Origin: Bacteroides sp.
GTDB lineage: Bacteria > Bacteroidota > Bacteroidia > Bacteroidales > Bacteroidaceae
Assembly (NCBI GenBank): GCA_019412865.1
Contig: DXOJ01000132.1
Span: forward strand, 1 to 14,655
Length of the DNA: 14,655 nt
Direction: 5' to 3'
Of this stretch, positions 1 to 7,851 are shown one piece after another. Numbering within the stretch: the first letter of the stretch is position 1; every line of letters begins with the position of its first letter. The translations under genes and the position numbers were made by a program. Under the pieces are notes generated by a model. That model ran no database searches, was not told where the DNA came from, and saw only the letters and a program-made list of their open reading frames with translations.

Positions 1-64
1 CGTAAATGCTAAAATGGTATTTTTCGACTTCTCGCTGAAGATGATCGTACTGTTGAAGCAATAA
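1..64 (+). CDS. holB: C-terminal end of probable DNA polymerase III delta' subunit (partial)
   Basis: An open frame enters from the left edge (codons from base 2) and ends at TAA 62-64, followed at once by a second TAA. The visible tail reads VNAKMVFFDFSLKMIVLLKQ. This resembles the end of Bacteroidetes clamp-loader delta' proteins, which commonly finish with an 'N-A-K-x-x-F-D-L/F-S' helix followed by a short hydrophobic end, and in this phylum holB often precedes the PSP1/RicT gene (both from memory). Only 20 residues are visible, so the family call is an inference. The gene lies 14 bases before the next start and is probably co-transcribed with it. Confidence 0.5.
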   Translation, partial: VNAKMVFFDFSLKMIVLLKQ

Positions 65-78
65 TAAATATATAACTT

Positions 79-1602
79 ATGGAATATAAACTTCATAATG
101 GGAGCGGCGGCCTTTGCTGCAAAGGATGTTCCCGACAAGATAAAAAACTGAATACCTACGACTGGCTGGCAGATATACCGGGCAATGCGGAGGAGAGTGA
201 CATGGTAGAAGTGCAGTTCAAGAATACCCGGAAGGGATATTTTCGGAACAGCAACAAGATCAAGCTGGAAAAAGGAGATGTAGTTGCCGTAGAAGCAGCT
301 CCGGGTCATGACATCGGAGTAGTTACATTAACGGGCCGGCTCGTTCCGCTGCAAATGAAGAAAGCAAACTTCAAGGCAGACACGGAAATCAAACGTGTCT
401 ACCGGAAAGCGAAGCCAGTGGATATGGAGAAGTTCAACGAAGCGAAAGCCAAAGAACATGCTACCATGATCCGTGCACGCCAAATTGCATTGAACCTTAA
501 TCTGGATATGAAAATCGGTGACGTGGAGTATCAGGGAGATGGTAATAAGGCTATTTTCTACTACATCGCTGATGAACGGGTAGACTTCCGTCAGTTAATC
601 AAAGTATTGGCCGAAGCTTTCCGCGTACGTATTGAAATGAAACAAATCGGTGCCCGTCAGGAAGCCGGACGTATCGGCGGAATCGGTCCGTGCGGACGCG
701 AGCTCTGCTGTGCCACATGGATGACGAGTTTTGTTTCTGTGTCTACCAGTGCTGCCCGTTTTCAGGACATTTCACTAAATCCGCAAAAACTTGCCGGACA
801 GTGTGCTAAACTGAAATGTTGCCTGAACTATGAGGTAGACTGTTATGTAGAAGCTCAAAAACGACTTCCTTCGAGAGAGATAGAGTTGGAAACAAAGGAT
901 GGTACTTTCTATTTCTTCAAGGCGGATATTCTAAGCAATCAGGTTTCTTACTCTACGGATAAGAATTTCCCTGCCAATTTGATTACAATCAGCGGCAAAC
1001 GTGCTTTTGAAGTCATCTCCATGAATAAGAAAGGGATGAAACCGGACAGCTTGATCGAAGAGGAAAAGAAACCGGAACCGAAGAAACCGATCGACTTGCT
1101 GGAACAGGAAAGTGTGACCCGCTTCGACCGCAGCCGGAATAATAAAGATGGCGGCAACAACGCTAACCGGAACAATAAAAAGAAGAAGAAGGGAAACAAT
1201 AATAGTAATAATAACGGCAACCGCCCGCAACAACAAGCGGAAGGCGGAAATCGTCCGCAACAATCTCAACGGGAGAATGATAACCGCCCGCAGTCGTCAG
1301 AAAACGGCAACAGAGGGGAAAGAGATAACCGTCCGAGAAACAACAATAACAACCGGAACAGAGGACAGAATCAGGGACGGAACAACGAAAACAGACGTCC
1401 GGAAAGGGGACAGAACCAAGAACGTCCGCAAGGTCAGGAACGTCCACAAGGACAGGAACGCCCGCAGCAACAAGACCGCCAACGGGAACAGCAAGGACAG
1501 GAACGTCAGGAACGCCGTCCTAATCAGGAGCGTCCTTCCAGACCGGAAAGAAATCAGAATCAGGAGAAACTGCCAAATAATGAAAAGCCTACTCAAGAAT
1601 AG
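79..1602 (+). CDS. PSP1-domain RicT/YaaT-like iron-sulfur protein with long disordered tail
   Basis: 507 residues. The core (about 40-315) is a PSP1 domain of the RicT (YaaT) family. The diagnostic cysteine-rich stretch is present: GIGPCGRELCC (201-211) and QCAKLKCCLNYE (241-252), with C205, C210, C211, C242, C247 and C248. A second cluster, CCKGC, sits at 13-17. In Bacillus, RicT works with RicA and RicF in a [4Fe-4S] complex that affects RNase Y-dependent mRNA maturation; the partners and RNase in Bacteroides are not evident here, so the role is inferred. From about residue 330 the protein is low-complexity, rich in N, Q, R, G, P and K (poly-Lys near 367-371, repeated GQERPQ near 448-463). 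That adds about 180 residues absent from Bacillus RicT, probably disordered and possibly RNA-binding. The ATG at 79 starts 14 bases after the previous stop. The last 23 bases overlap gldH. Confidence 0.85.
   Translation: MEYKLHNGSGGLCCKGCSRQDKKLNTYDWLADIPGNAEESDMVEVQFKNTRKGYFRNSNKIKLEKGDVVAVEAAPGHDIGVVTLTGRLVPLQMKKANFKADTEIKRVYRKAKPVDMEKFNEAKAKEHATMIRARQIALNLNLDMKIGDVEYQGDGNKAIFYYIADERVDFRQLIKVLAEAFRVRIEMKQIGARQEAGRIGGIGPCGRELCCATWMTSFVSVSTSAARFQDISLNPQKLAGQCAKLKCCLNYEVDCYVEAQKRLPSREIELETKDGTFYFFKADILSNQVSYSTDKNFPANLITISGKRAFEVISMNKKGMKPDSLIEEEKKPEPKKPIDLLEQESVTRFDRSRNNKDGGNNANRNNKKKKKGNNNSNNNGNRPQQQAEGGNRPQQSQRENDNRPQSSENGNRGERDNRPRNNNNNRNRGQNQGRNNENRRPERGQNQERPQGQERPQGQERPQQQDRQREQQGQERQERRPNQERPSRPERNQNQEKLPNNEKPTQE
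1417..1470 (+). repeat. Three 18-bp in-frame tandem repeats in the ricT-like tail
   Basis: Three consecutive 18-base units (1417-1434, 1435-1452, 1453-1470) share the pattern CARGAACGYCCRCARSRW. They encode (Q)ERPQG-type repeats in the disordered tail. The units differ by a few bases each, so this is a somewhat aged tandem duplication; being a multiple of three, it can expand or contract without breaking the frame. Confidence 0.75.
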
Positions 1603-2053
1603 TTTATTTGTTCTATTCAGCGCTTGCTTACTGACAGCCTGCAATGAAAATACGGTGTATCACTCTTATCAATCCCTTCCCGACGAGGGATGGGAAAAGA
1701 GTGATACACTCTCTTTTCAGATTCCTATCACCGACAGTATTCCCACTACCCTCCGGCTTTTTGCGGAAGTCCGCAACAGAATAGAATATCCTTATCATGA
1801 CCTCCATTTATTTATCAGTCAGAATCTACAAGATTCTACCGTATGGCGTACTGATACCATTGTTTTCAGTCTGGCTGATTCTACAGGAAGATGGACGGGA
1901 CACGGATGGGGAAGCATTTACCAATCGGAAACTTTTATCAAGTCCGTCCTCCCCTTGCGTTCCGGCAACTACACGATCAAAGTGATAAACGGAATGAAAG
2001 ATGAAAAGCTACAAGGATTGAGCGATGTAGGTATCCGTATTGAAAAACAGTGA
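1580..2053 (+). CDS. gldH: GldH-family lipoprotein
   Basis: 157 residues. The start is the ATG at 1580, chosen because it opens a classical lipoprotein signal: MKSLLKNSLFVLFSACLLTAC, with lipobox L-T-A-C and lipidated C21. An AGGAG-like site lies at 1562-1566. The same frame stays open far upstream inside the low-complexity ricT tail, but that part is not plausible protein. The mature part carries the GldH pattern: H-x-Y near the start, an E/D-G-W-x-K-x-D motif, 'RNRIEYPYHDLHLF', 'GRWTGHGWG', and 'LQGLSDVGIRIEKQ' at the C-terminus. GldH was defined as a lipoprotein needed for gliding in Flavobacterium johnsoniae. Gut Bacteroides do not glide, so the function here is unknown, presumably in the envelope. 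It overlaps the upstream gene by 23 bases, which suggests translational coupling. It converges on rodA with three bases between stop codons. Confidence 0.85.
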   Translation: MKSLLKNSLFVLFSACLLTACNENTVYHSYQSLPDEGWEKSDTLSFQIPITDSIPTTLRLFAEVRNRIEYPYHDLHLFISQNLQDSTVWRTDTIVFSLADSTGRWTGHGWGSIYQSETFIKSVLPLRSGNYTIKVINGMKDEKLQGLSDVGIRIEKQ

Positions 2054-2056
2054 AAG

Positions 2057-3514
2057 TTAAAGCCTTCTGCCACGACCTGCATCAATCCGCAGGAAGATGA
2101 ACAACAATATCGTAAATCCCCATAAGGAAGAGCCTCCATAGCTAAAGAAAGGCAATGGAATACCAATCACCGGAGTCAACCCCAGTACCATACCGACATT
2201 GATAAATAAGTGGAAAAGGAAAATACTGACGACCGAATATCCATAAACCCGGCCAAAATTAGAAGTCTGCCGTTCGGCCAGGAAAATTAATCGCAAAATC
2301 AAAATAAGGAAAGCCAGCAGGACAGCAGCCGAACCCACAAAACCTTGTTCTTCACCTACTGTACAAAAAATAAAGTCGGTATCCTGTTCGGGCACGTACT
2401 TCAACTTCGTTTGTGTACCATTCAGGAATCCTTTCCCTGTTAGCCCGCCGGAACCAATGGCAATCTTAGATTGGTTCACGTTATATCCGGCACCGGTCAA
2501 ATCTTCTTCCAAACCAAGCACTACCTTTATACGGACTTGTTGATGAGATTCCAATATATTATCAAATACATAATTACTGGAATACAGGAAGCCGATAGAA
2601 CCGATTGTAAACAGAGCAATCAGGAAATAGGTACGTTGCCGCTCACTTAATGCCAGATAAATCAGATAGCCTATCACAACAGCACAAAGCGCCCATTGCA
2701 CCCAAACCAGGCTAAAGTGTACCCAGTATTCCGATATTAAATAGGCTATCAGCAATATGCCCAGACTTCCACCAATGATATTACGGGTAGCAGGCCATTT
2801 CTTGCGATATACCCACACCATGCCACCAGCAAATAAGAGGATTAATAGTAATACGATAAATTCGCCTAACGGCGTTGGGGTATCGGCTATAAATACTTCG
2901 TCAAAACGGATGCCGACCACAAAGTAGATTACGGCGCATACGCCTGCAAAAAGTACTACTCCCGGCATTCCTTCACGGTAAAGAACCAGAAAAAAGGCGA
3001 GATAAACCAATGCAGAACCTGTCTCTCGCTGACCAATAATCAATAACATCGGAAGAAGAATGATGAATCCCAGGATAAAGGCACATTTTTCTTTTTTGAT
3101 GCTGAATGAATAAGAGTTCATATACTTGGCCAAAGCCAAGGCCGTAGCAAACTTGGCAAACTCGGCAGGTTGCAAGCTAACAGGCCCCATCACCAGCCAG
3201 GAGCGTGAGCCTTTTGTGTCCGGTGCAATGAAGATAGTGACGATGAGCAAGAGAATCATCCCCACATATACAATGTACGCGAACATATCATACATACGGT
3301 CTTCCAGCATCAACAAAACAAATCCAAGTCCGAAGGAGCAGATAATCCACACAAACTGTTTACCGGCACGGGTTGAAAAATCCAGAAAGTCACGTTCACC
3401 ATAGTCGTAACTGGCTCCGCAAACGCTGAACCATCCGCCAACAATCAGGAGCAGGTAAATAAAAATCGTTACCCAGTCCAGTGATTTCCACAAACTATCG
3501 TTCCTCGTTACCAT
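2057..3514 (-). CDS. rodA: RodA, SEDS-family peptidoglycan glycosyltransferase
   Basis: 485-residue polytopic membrane protein of the RodA/FtsW/SpoVE family. It polymerises lipid II into glycan strands during lateral wall growth, paired with PBP2. Recognisable signatures are 'GSRSWL...SLQPAEFAK' (102-121), 'GQRETGSALVY' (161-171), 'EDLTGAGYNVNQSKIAIGSGGL' (337-358, whose D338 aligns with the catalytic Asp of other RodA proteins), 'PEQDTDFIF...GEEQGFVG' (375-394) and 'GIPLPFFSYGGSS' (451-463). It is about 110 residues longer than E. coli RodA. The extra length lies mainly in the middle (about 185-310), where more hydrophobic segments are seen; long RodA forms appear typical of Bacteroidales. 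The start overlaps the mrdA end by 20 bases, indicating coupled translation. It is the last gene of the mre cluster, and no terminator is visible after the stop. Confidence 0.95.
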   Translation of the reverse strand: MVTRNDSLWKSLDWVTIFIYLLLIVGGWFSVCGASYDYGERDFLDFSTRAGKQFVWIICSFGLGFVLLMLEDRMYDMFAYIVYVGMILLLIVTIFIAPDTKGSRSWLVMGPVSLQPAEFAKFATALALAKYMNSYSFSIKKEKCAFILGFIILLPMLLIIGQRETGSALVYLAFFLVLYREGMPGVVLFAGVCAVIYFVVGIRFDEVFIADTPTPLGEFIVLLLILLFAGGMVWVYRKKWPATRNIIGGSLGILLIAYLISEYWVHFSLVWVQWALCAVVIGYLIYLALSERQRTYFLIALFTIGSIGFLYSSNYVFDNILESHQQVRIKVVLGLEEDLTGAGYNVNQSKIAIGSGGLTGKGFLNGTQTKLKYVPEQDTDFIFCTVGEEQGFVGSAAVLLAFLILILRLIFLAERQTSNFGRVYGYSVVSIFLFHLFINVGMVLGLTPVIGIPLPFFSYGGSSLWGFTILLFIFLRIDAGRGRRL

Positions 3515-5357
3515 ACAATATCACTCTGTTACTAATTTCTTCCGCTCTTAATTCATTTTCCGGTGATAACTTCCCGTTTATATATTGTTCCATCATCAAC
3601 GCACCCACCGGCACACCATAAGTAGCTCCCCAACCACCATTCTCCACATAGACGGCAATAGCTATCTTGGGTTTGTTCATAGGTGCAAAGCCCATAAATA
3701 CCGAGTGGTCGTGCCCACGATTCTGTGCAGTACCTGTTTTACCACAGGCCTCCAGCCCCGGAACCATCACGGACAGCATACGACAGGTACCGCCGGTGGC
3801 CGCGCCACGCATCCCTTCTACTACTGATTCATAATGTCTCTTCTCAATAGTGGTATAACGCGGTACACGATAGATGCTATCTAACTGGTTGTCCTGGATT
3901 TCCTTTACAATATGCGGTGTCACGAAATATCCTCTGTTGGCAATCGTCGCTCCTAAGTTGGCTATTTGAAGGGGAGTGGACAGAACCTCTCCCTGTCCGA
4001 TAGAGATACTGATTACAGTCAATCCGTTCCAATGTCCGCGATAGGCTTTATCGTAGAATTGTGCATTCGGAATCAATCCTCGTTTCTCTCCCGGTAAATC
4101 GACGCCCAGTTTGTAGCCAAATCCCTGCGAAACCATGTGGTCTTTCCAGACCGTAATGGCGTTTTGCGGCGAACCGTATTTACGATCGCCAAACATACGG
4201 AACAGTCCCCAACAGAAATAGGAGTTGCACGATGTAGCAATAGCCGGAATCAATGGCAAGGGAGATCCGTGAGCATGGCAGCCTACTGTCAATCTTCCGT
4301 AATGGAACCCATGTGAGCAAGGGAATGCCGGACTTTGTTCAGTGATGATTCCTTCTTGCAGGAACGTCAGTCCTTGCGCTGTCTTGAACGTAGATCCCGG
4401 AGGATACACTCCCATCAGGGCACGATTCAAAAGCGGTTTAGTCATATCACGTTGCAAAGCCAGATGATTCTTACCACGCTGGCGGCCAATCATCAAATGC
4501 GGGTCATAATTGGGAGAGGATACCAGACAAAGGATTTCTCCGGTTTCCGGTTCGATAGCCACAATACTTCCAATCTTATTCTTTAATAAACGTTCACCCA
4601 GCATCTGTAAGTCAATATCCAGACTCAATGTCAGGTTCTTGCCGGGAACGGAAGGACGGTCATATTCACCATCCATATAATGCCCTTGGATACGACCGTG
4701 TGCATCACGAAGCAGAATCTCAATTCCTTTCTCGCCACGAAGGTACTTTTCATACGATTTCTCGACTCCTAACTTGCCGACATAATCCCCACGGATGTAG
4801 TATCCTTCTTCATCCGCTTCCATTTCTTTTGCGGAGACTTCTCCTATATCTCCCAAAGCATGGGCGGCAGCATTGTACGAATATTGACGAATGGTACGCC
4901 GTTGGATATAAAAGCCACGAAACTTAAACAGCTTTTCCTGAAAGACACCACATTCTTCCGCCGAAAGTTGCGACATAAACAACTGGTTGGTATAGCGGGA
5001 ATACCCCGGATTGCGGCGACGGTCTTTCATGTCGCTCATAATTTTGAGAAACTGCGCACGGGTGATATTCAGCGATTGGCATAAATCGAGTGTGTCCAGA
5101 TTCTCTATTTCCTTTGGCACGATCGTTATGTCGTATGCCGGCTGGTTGAATACCAATAGTTTACCGGTCCGGTCATAAATAGCGCCACGCGAGGGGTACT
5201 GGATTTTATTCAGAAAAGCGTTACTATCAGCATTCTTCTTGTAGTCATCGGTCGTAATCTGCAATACAAAAAGACGTATCAGATAAATCAAAACAATGGA
5301 GATAGCAATGCCTCCGATTACAAATTTGCGCTTCTCTAAGATATAATCTTTTGCCAT
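3495..5357 (-). CDS. mrdA: Penicillin-binding protein 2, elongation-specific transpeptidase
   Basis: 620 residues, a normal size for class B PBP2. An N-terminal membrane anchor (about 12-33) is followed by the PBP dimerisation/pedestal domain (about 55-230, including 'YPSRGAIYDRTGKLL' near 54-68) and the transpeptidase domain. All three active-site motifs are present: S322-T-F-K325 (in YPPGSTFK), S376-C-N378 and K540-T-G542. 'SIGQGEVLSTPLQ' (452-464) is also typical. The enzyme cross-links peptidoglycan in the periplasm as partner of RodA and is a target of beta-lactams such as mecillinam in other species. It starts two bases after the mreD stop, and its 3' end overlaps rodA by 20 bases. Confidence 0.96.
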   Translation of the reverse strand: MAKDYILEKRKFVIGGIAISIVLIYLIRLFVLQITTDDYKKNADSNAFLNKIQYPSRGAIYDRTGKLLVFNQPAYDITIVPKEIENLDTLDLCQSLNITRAQFLKIMSDMKDRRRNPGYSRYTNQLFMSQLSAEECGVFQEKLFKFRGFYIQRRTIRQYSYNAAAHALGDIGEVSAKEMEADEEGYYIRGDYVGKLGVEKSYEKYLRGEKGIEILLRDAHGRIQGHYMDGEYDRPSVPGKNLTLSLDIDLQMLGERLLKNKIGSIVAIEPETGEILCLVSSPNYDPHLMIGRQRGKNHLALQRDMTKPLLNRALMGVYPPGSTFKTAQGLTFLQEGIITEQSPAFPCSHGFHYGRLTVGCHAHGSPLPLIPAIATSCNSYFCWGLFRMFGDRKYGSPQNAITVWKDHMVSQGFGYKLGVDLPGEKRGLIPNAQFYDKAYRGHWNGLTVISISIGQGEVLSTPLQIANLGATIANRGYFVTPHIVKEIQDNQLDSIYRVPRYTTIEKRHYESVVEGMRGAATGGTCRMLSVMVPGLEACGKTGTAQNRGHDHSVFMGFAPMNKPKIAIAVYVENGGWGATYGVPVGALMMEQYINGKLSPENELRAEEISNRVILYGNEER

Positions 5358-5359
5358 CG

Positions 5360-5857
5360 TTACTTCTTAATCCCTTCTATAGCTATGATACAGGTTACAG
5401 TCAGAATAGTGCAAAGAAGCACTCGCAACAGTAACAGCCAAATGCTGGTAAATGAGAAGAACTCAATGGAGAGTAATGCCAGACTGTGCACAAAAACACT
5501 TGCAGTAGTATATTTTAAGAAAGGACTGATTCCCATCGTCTTGAAAGAGGGAATAAGGCTGTCCGGATTATCACGGGGCATGAACAGACGAAGCAAAGAG
5601 GGACGGAGAAAGGCAAGCAATACGGTAGCTGCCGCATTCATTCCCGGAGTATCAGAGAATATATCAATGGTCAGCCCGAAGAAAAAAGCCCACAACATCA
5701 GTTCATTCCGGGAAGTACCGGAGCTGAATTTCAGAATAAAATAGATATAGAGAAAAGGAGTAGCATAGCCGGCAATATGTACACTATTAAGGATTAGCAC
5801 CTGAAGAAGTACCAAGCCGATAAACCATCCGATTCTATGTATATAAGTAATAATCAT
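5360..5857 (-). CDS. mreD: MreD, rod-shape-determining membrane protein
   Basis: 165 residues, almost entirely hydrophobic, with about five or six predicted membrane helices (roughly 10-28, 33-46, 52-70, 74-92, 116-136 and 138-160). The stretch 'FFGLTIDIFSDTPGMNAAATVL' (59-80) matches the conserved MreD signature. MreD is an integral inner-membrane component of the elongasome and interacts with MreC. Its position between mreC and mrdA supports the call even though MreD sequences diverge strongly. The start overlaps the mreC stop by four bases (ATGA), a standard coupling arrangement. Confidence 0.92.
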   Translation of the reverse strand: MIITYIHRIGWFIGLVLLQVLILNSVHIAGYATPFLYIYFILKFSSGTSRNELMLWAFFFGLTIDIFSDTPGMNAAATVLLAFLRPSLLRLFMPRDNPDSLIPSFKTMGISPFLKYTTASVFVHSLALLSIEFFSFTSIWLLLLRVLLCTILTVTCIIAIEGIKK

Positions 5858-6699
5858 TCTTTCATCACCTTGTTTTCAAGTTTCTTCTGTTCTTCCTGAC
5901 CTGTCCGGGCTACCACCCGAACGTCACTCAACTTACCGAAATCAGTAGCCAGCCTGATTTTCAACAGATAGGAAAGTCCGTCATTAGAGTCGGACATATC
6001 ATCTACCGTCCCCACCATTATACCTTCGGGAAAGACGGTGGAGAAACCACTGGTGACTACTGTATCTCCCAAATTAAACTCTGCATGACGAGGCAGGTCT
6101 TTCAGATAAGCATAGCGCGAATCTCCATGTTCCCATTTCAGGTAGCCGAAATAATCACTGCCGATAATCTTGCAACTGATATTCGACTTGCTGTTCAGTA
6201 CCGAAATCACCACCGAGTAGGAAGGAGATGTTTCATAAACAATCCCTACAATCCCATTACCGTCCACTACTCCCATTTCGGAGCGAATACCGGAAGAGGA
6301 ACCTTTATCGAGCGTGATATAATTATCAACCAGATTCAAACTGTTCTTTATCACATGCGCTTTAAACAACTGATAATCCGCTTGCGGCACCTGCCGGATG
6401 CTGTTGATTGCCATAGAATCGAGCTGCTGCTCTCTCAATGCTTTTTCCAGATTAGTGATCTGTTGTTCGAGCACCATGTTGCGATCCAATAGATCTTCGT
6501 TGACTGATTTCAGATGAAAATAAGAGGAAATCCCTCCCGAAACTTCATAAACCGCCCCCACAACCGTATTGGCAGAAGTGAAGAATGCACTCTGCTGATA
6601 ACGGTTGAACCGAAATAACAAAACAAAACTGGCTACCTCCAATAAGATGAAGAGGAACCAGTAATTGTATTTCAGAAGGAAGTTTAATAAATTCCTCAT
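5854..6699 (-). CDS. mreC: MreC, rod-shape-determining protein
   Basis: 281 residues. A single N-terminal membrane anchor (about 11-30) is followed by a predicted coiled coil (about 63-97, NEDLLDRN...LEKALREQQ) and the periplasmic beta-barrel MreC domain (about 108-265), with 'NYITLDKGSSSGIRSEMGVV' near 126-145 and 'GDTVVTSGFSTVFPEGI' near 211-227. MreC forms periplasmic assemblies that activate PBP2/RodA. A short charged tail (EEQKKLENKVMKE) ends the protein. It starts eight bases after the last base of the mreB stop codon (seven bases between) and overlaps mreD by four bases. Confidence 0.95.
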   Translation of the reverse strand: MRNLLNFLLKYNYWFLFILLEVASFVLLFRFNRYQQSAFFTSANTVVGAVYEVSGGISSYFHLKSVNEDLLDRNMVLEQQITNLEKALREQQLDSMAINSIRQVPQADYQLFKAHVIKNSLNLVDNYITLDKGSSSGIRSEMGVVDGNGIVGIVYETSPSYSVVISVLNSKSNISCKIIGSDYFGYLKWEHGDSRYAYLKDLPRHAEFNLGDTVVTSGFSTVFPEGIMVGTVDDMSDSNDGLSYLLKIRLATDFGKLSDVRVVARTGQEEQKKLENKVMKE

Positions 6700-6706
6700 C
6701 CCCGGT

Positions 6707-7729
6707 TTATCTCATTAAGAAAGAGAAACGGTCTACGTTCTTCAATGCCACTCCTGTACCTTTGGCAACTGCATGCAAAGGATCTTCCGCAATATGGAAA
6801 GGAATGTTGATCTTGTCGGTCAAACGCTTATCCAATCCACGAAGCAATGCACCACCTCCGGAGAGATAGATACCATTGTGTACAATATCAGCATACAGTT
6901 CAGGAGGCGTATTTTCCAATGCACTCAAGATAGCCGTTTCGATCTTTGAAATAGATTTCTCCAAACAGTGAGCCACTTCCTGATAGCATACAGGCACTTC
7001 CATCGGAAGAGCTGTGATACGGTTCGGACCATGAACGATATAATCTTCCGGAGCGTCTTCACCCAGTTCGGTTAAAGCAGCACCCACGTTGATTTTGATA
7101 CGTTCGGCCATACGCTCGCTGACTTTCACATTGTGCTGACGGCTCATGTATTCGCGAATATCTTCCGTCAGGTCATCACCGGCAGTACGGATGGAGTTGT
7201 TGGAAACGATACCTCCCAAAGAGATAACGGCAATTTCCGTAGAACCACCACCTATATCAACAATCATGTTTCCTTCCGGAGCTTCTACGTCGATACCGAT
7301 ACCGATTGCCGCAGCCATCGGTTCGAAAATCAAATAGACGTCACGACCGCCGGCATGTTCCGCAGAGTCACGGACAGCACGGAGTTCAACTTCCGTACTT
7401 CCCGAAGGAACGCCAATCACCATGCGAAGAGAAGGTGAAAACAAATGGTTGCGAGTATTCACCTGCTTTATCAAACCGCGCATCATCTGCTCGCAAGCAT
7501 AGAAGTCGGCAATCACTCCGTCTCTCAACGGACGGATGGTACGTATGTTTTCGTGGGTTTTTTCATGCATCAACTTCGCCTTTTCCCCCACGGCAATCAT
7601 CTTTTCTGTACGGCGATCCAGAGCTACAACCGAAGGCTCATCCACCACGATTTTTCCGTTCGTGATGATGATAGTATTGGCTGTGCCCAAGTCCATTGCT
7701 ATCTCTTGTGTAAAAGAAAATAATCCCAT
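6707..7729 (-). CDS. mreB: MreB, actin-like rod-shape filament protein
   Basis: 340 residues, full length for MreB. Actin/HSP70-fold nucleotide motifs are intact: phosphate-1 'DLGTANT' (13-19), phosphate-2 'DIGGGSTEIAV' (158-168) and the adenosine loop 'LSGGGALLRGLD' (289-300). 'GVPSGSTEVELRAVRDSAEHAG' (106-127) and 'EPMAAAIG' (136-143) are classical MreB sequence. MreB forms membrane-bound filaments that orient the elongation machinery. The ATG at 7729 is preceded by an A-rich run (AAATAAAAAA) with no Shine-Dalgarno, as is usual in Bacteroides. The upstream 126-base gap to purH is occupied by a long inverted repeat. Confidence 0.97.
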   Translation of the reverse strand: MGLFSFTQEIAMDLGTANTIIITNGKIVVDEPSVVALDRRTEKMIAVGEKAKLMHEKTHENIRTIRPLRDGVIADFYACEQMMRGLIKQVNTRNHLFSPSLRMVIGVPSGSTEVELRAVRDSAEHAGGRDVYLIFEPMAAAIGIGIDVEAPEGNMIVDIGGGSTEIAVISLGGIVSNNSIRTAGDDLTEDIREYMSRQHNVKVSERMAERIKINVGAALTELGEDAPEDYIVHGPNRITALPMEVPVCYQEVAHCLEKSISKIETAILSALENTPPELYADIVHNGIYLSGGGALLRGLDKRLTDKINIPFHIAEDPLHAVAKGTGVALKNVDRFSFLMR

Positions 7730-7735
7730 TTTTTT

Positions 7736-7851
7736 ATTTACTATTTGACAATTTACTATTTACTATTTGATACATACTTATTACTATCTGACAATCAAAT
7801 CCATATTGCCGAACGGCTGAATAGTAAATTGTAAATTGTCAAATAGTAAAT
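7736..7851. repeat. Perfect 21-bp inverted repeat filling the purH-mreB gap
   Basis: The left arm 7736-7756 (begins ATTTACTATTTGACAA) and the right arm 7831-7851 (ends TTGTCAAATAGTAAAT) are exact reverse complements over 21 bases, separated by 74 bases. Related direct copies of TTTACTATTT lie at 7737-7746, 7752-7761 and 7759-7768, a one-mismatch copy of TTACTATTTGACAAT lies at 7781-7795, and a further short inverted copy (AATAGTAAATT) lies at 7820-7830. The spacer also holds a small GC palindrome, GCCGAACGGC (7808-7817). One arm begins 4 bases after the purH stop and the other ends 6 bases before the mreB ATG. No T-run follows on either strand, so it is not an ordinary intrinsic terminator. 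I saw no strong TAnnTTTG promoter box in the gap. Confidence 0.9.

Noticed and set aside
1148..1579. Upstream extension of the gldH frame through the ricT tail
   Set aside because: The extension is Thr/Arg/Ile/Asn-rich nonsense from reading a low-complexity region out of frame, and it would bury the GldH lipoprotein signal.
2077..2094. CCTGC/GCAGG hairpin just past the gldH stop as a possible terminator
   Set aside because: The stem is only 5 bp, lies inside the rodA coding sequence and has no following T-run.
7765..7800. Weak mreB promoter candidate (minus strand TTTG, 19 bases, TATGTATC)
   Set aside because: The -7 half matches TAnnTTTG at only four of six fixed positions and sits in AT-rich repeats where such matches are expected by chance.
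7736..7851. Repeats in the purH-mreB gap as a CRISPR array or intrinsic terminator
   Set aside because: The units are AT-rich, irregularly spaced and partly inverted with no unique equal-length spacers; no T-run follows the stem on either strand.
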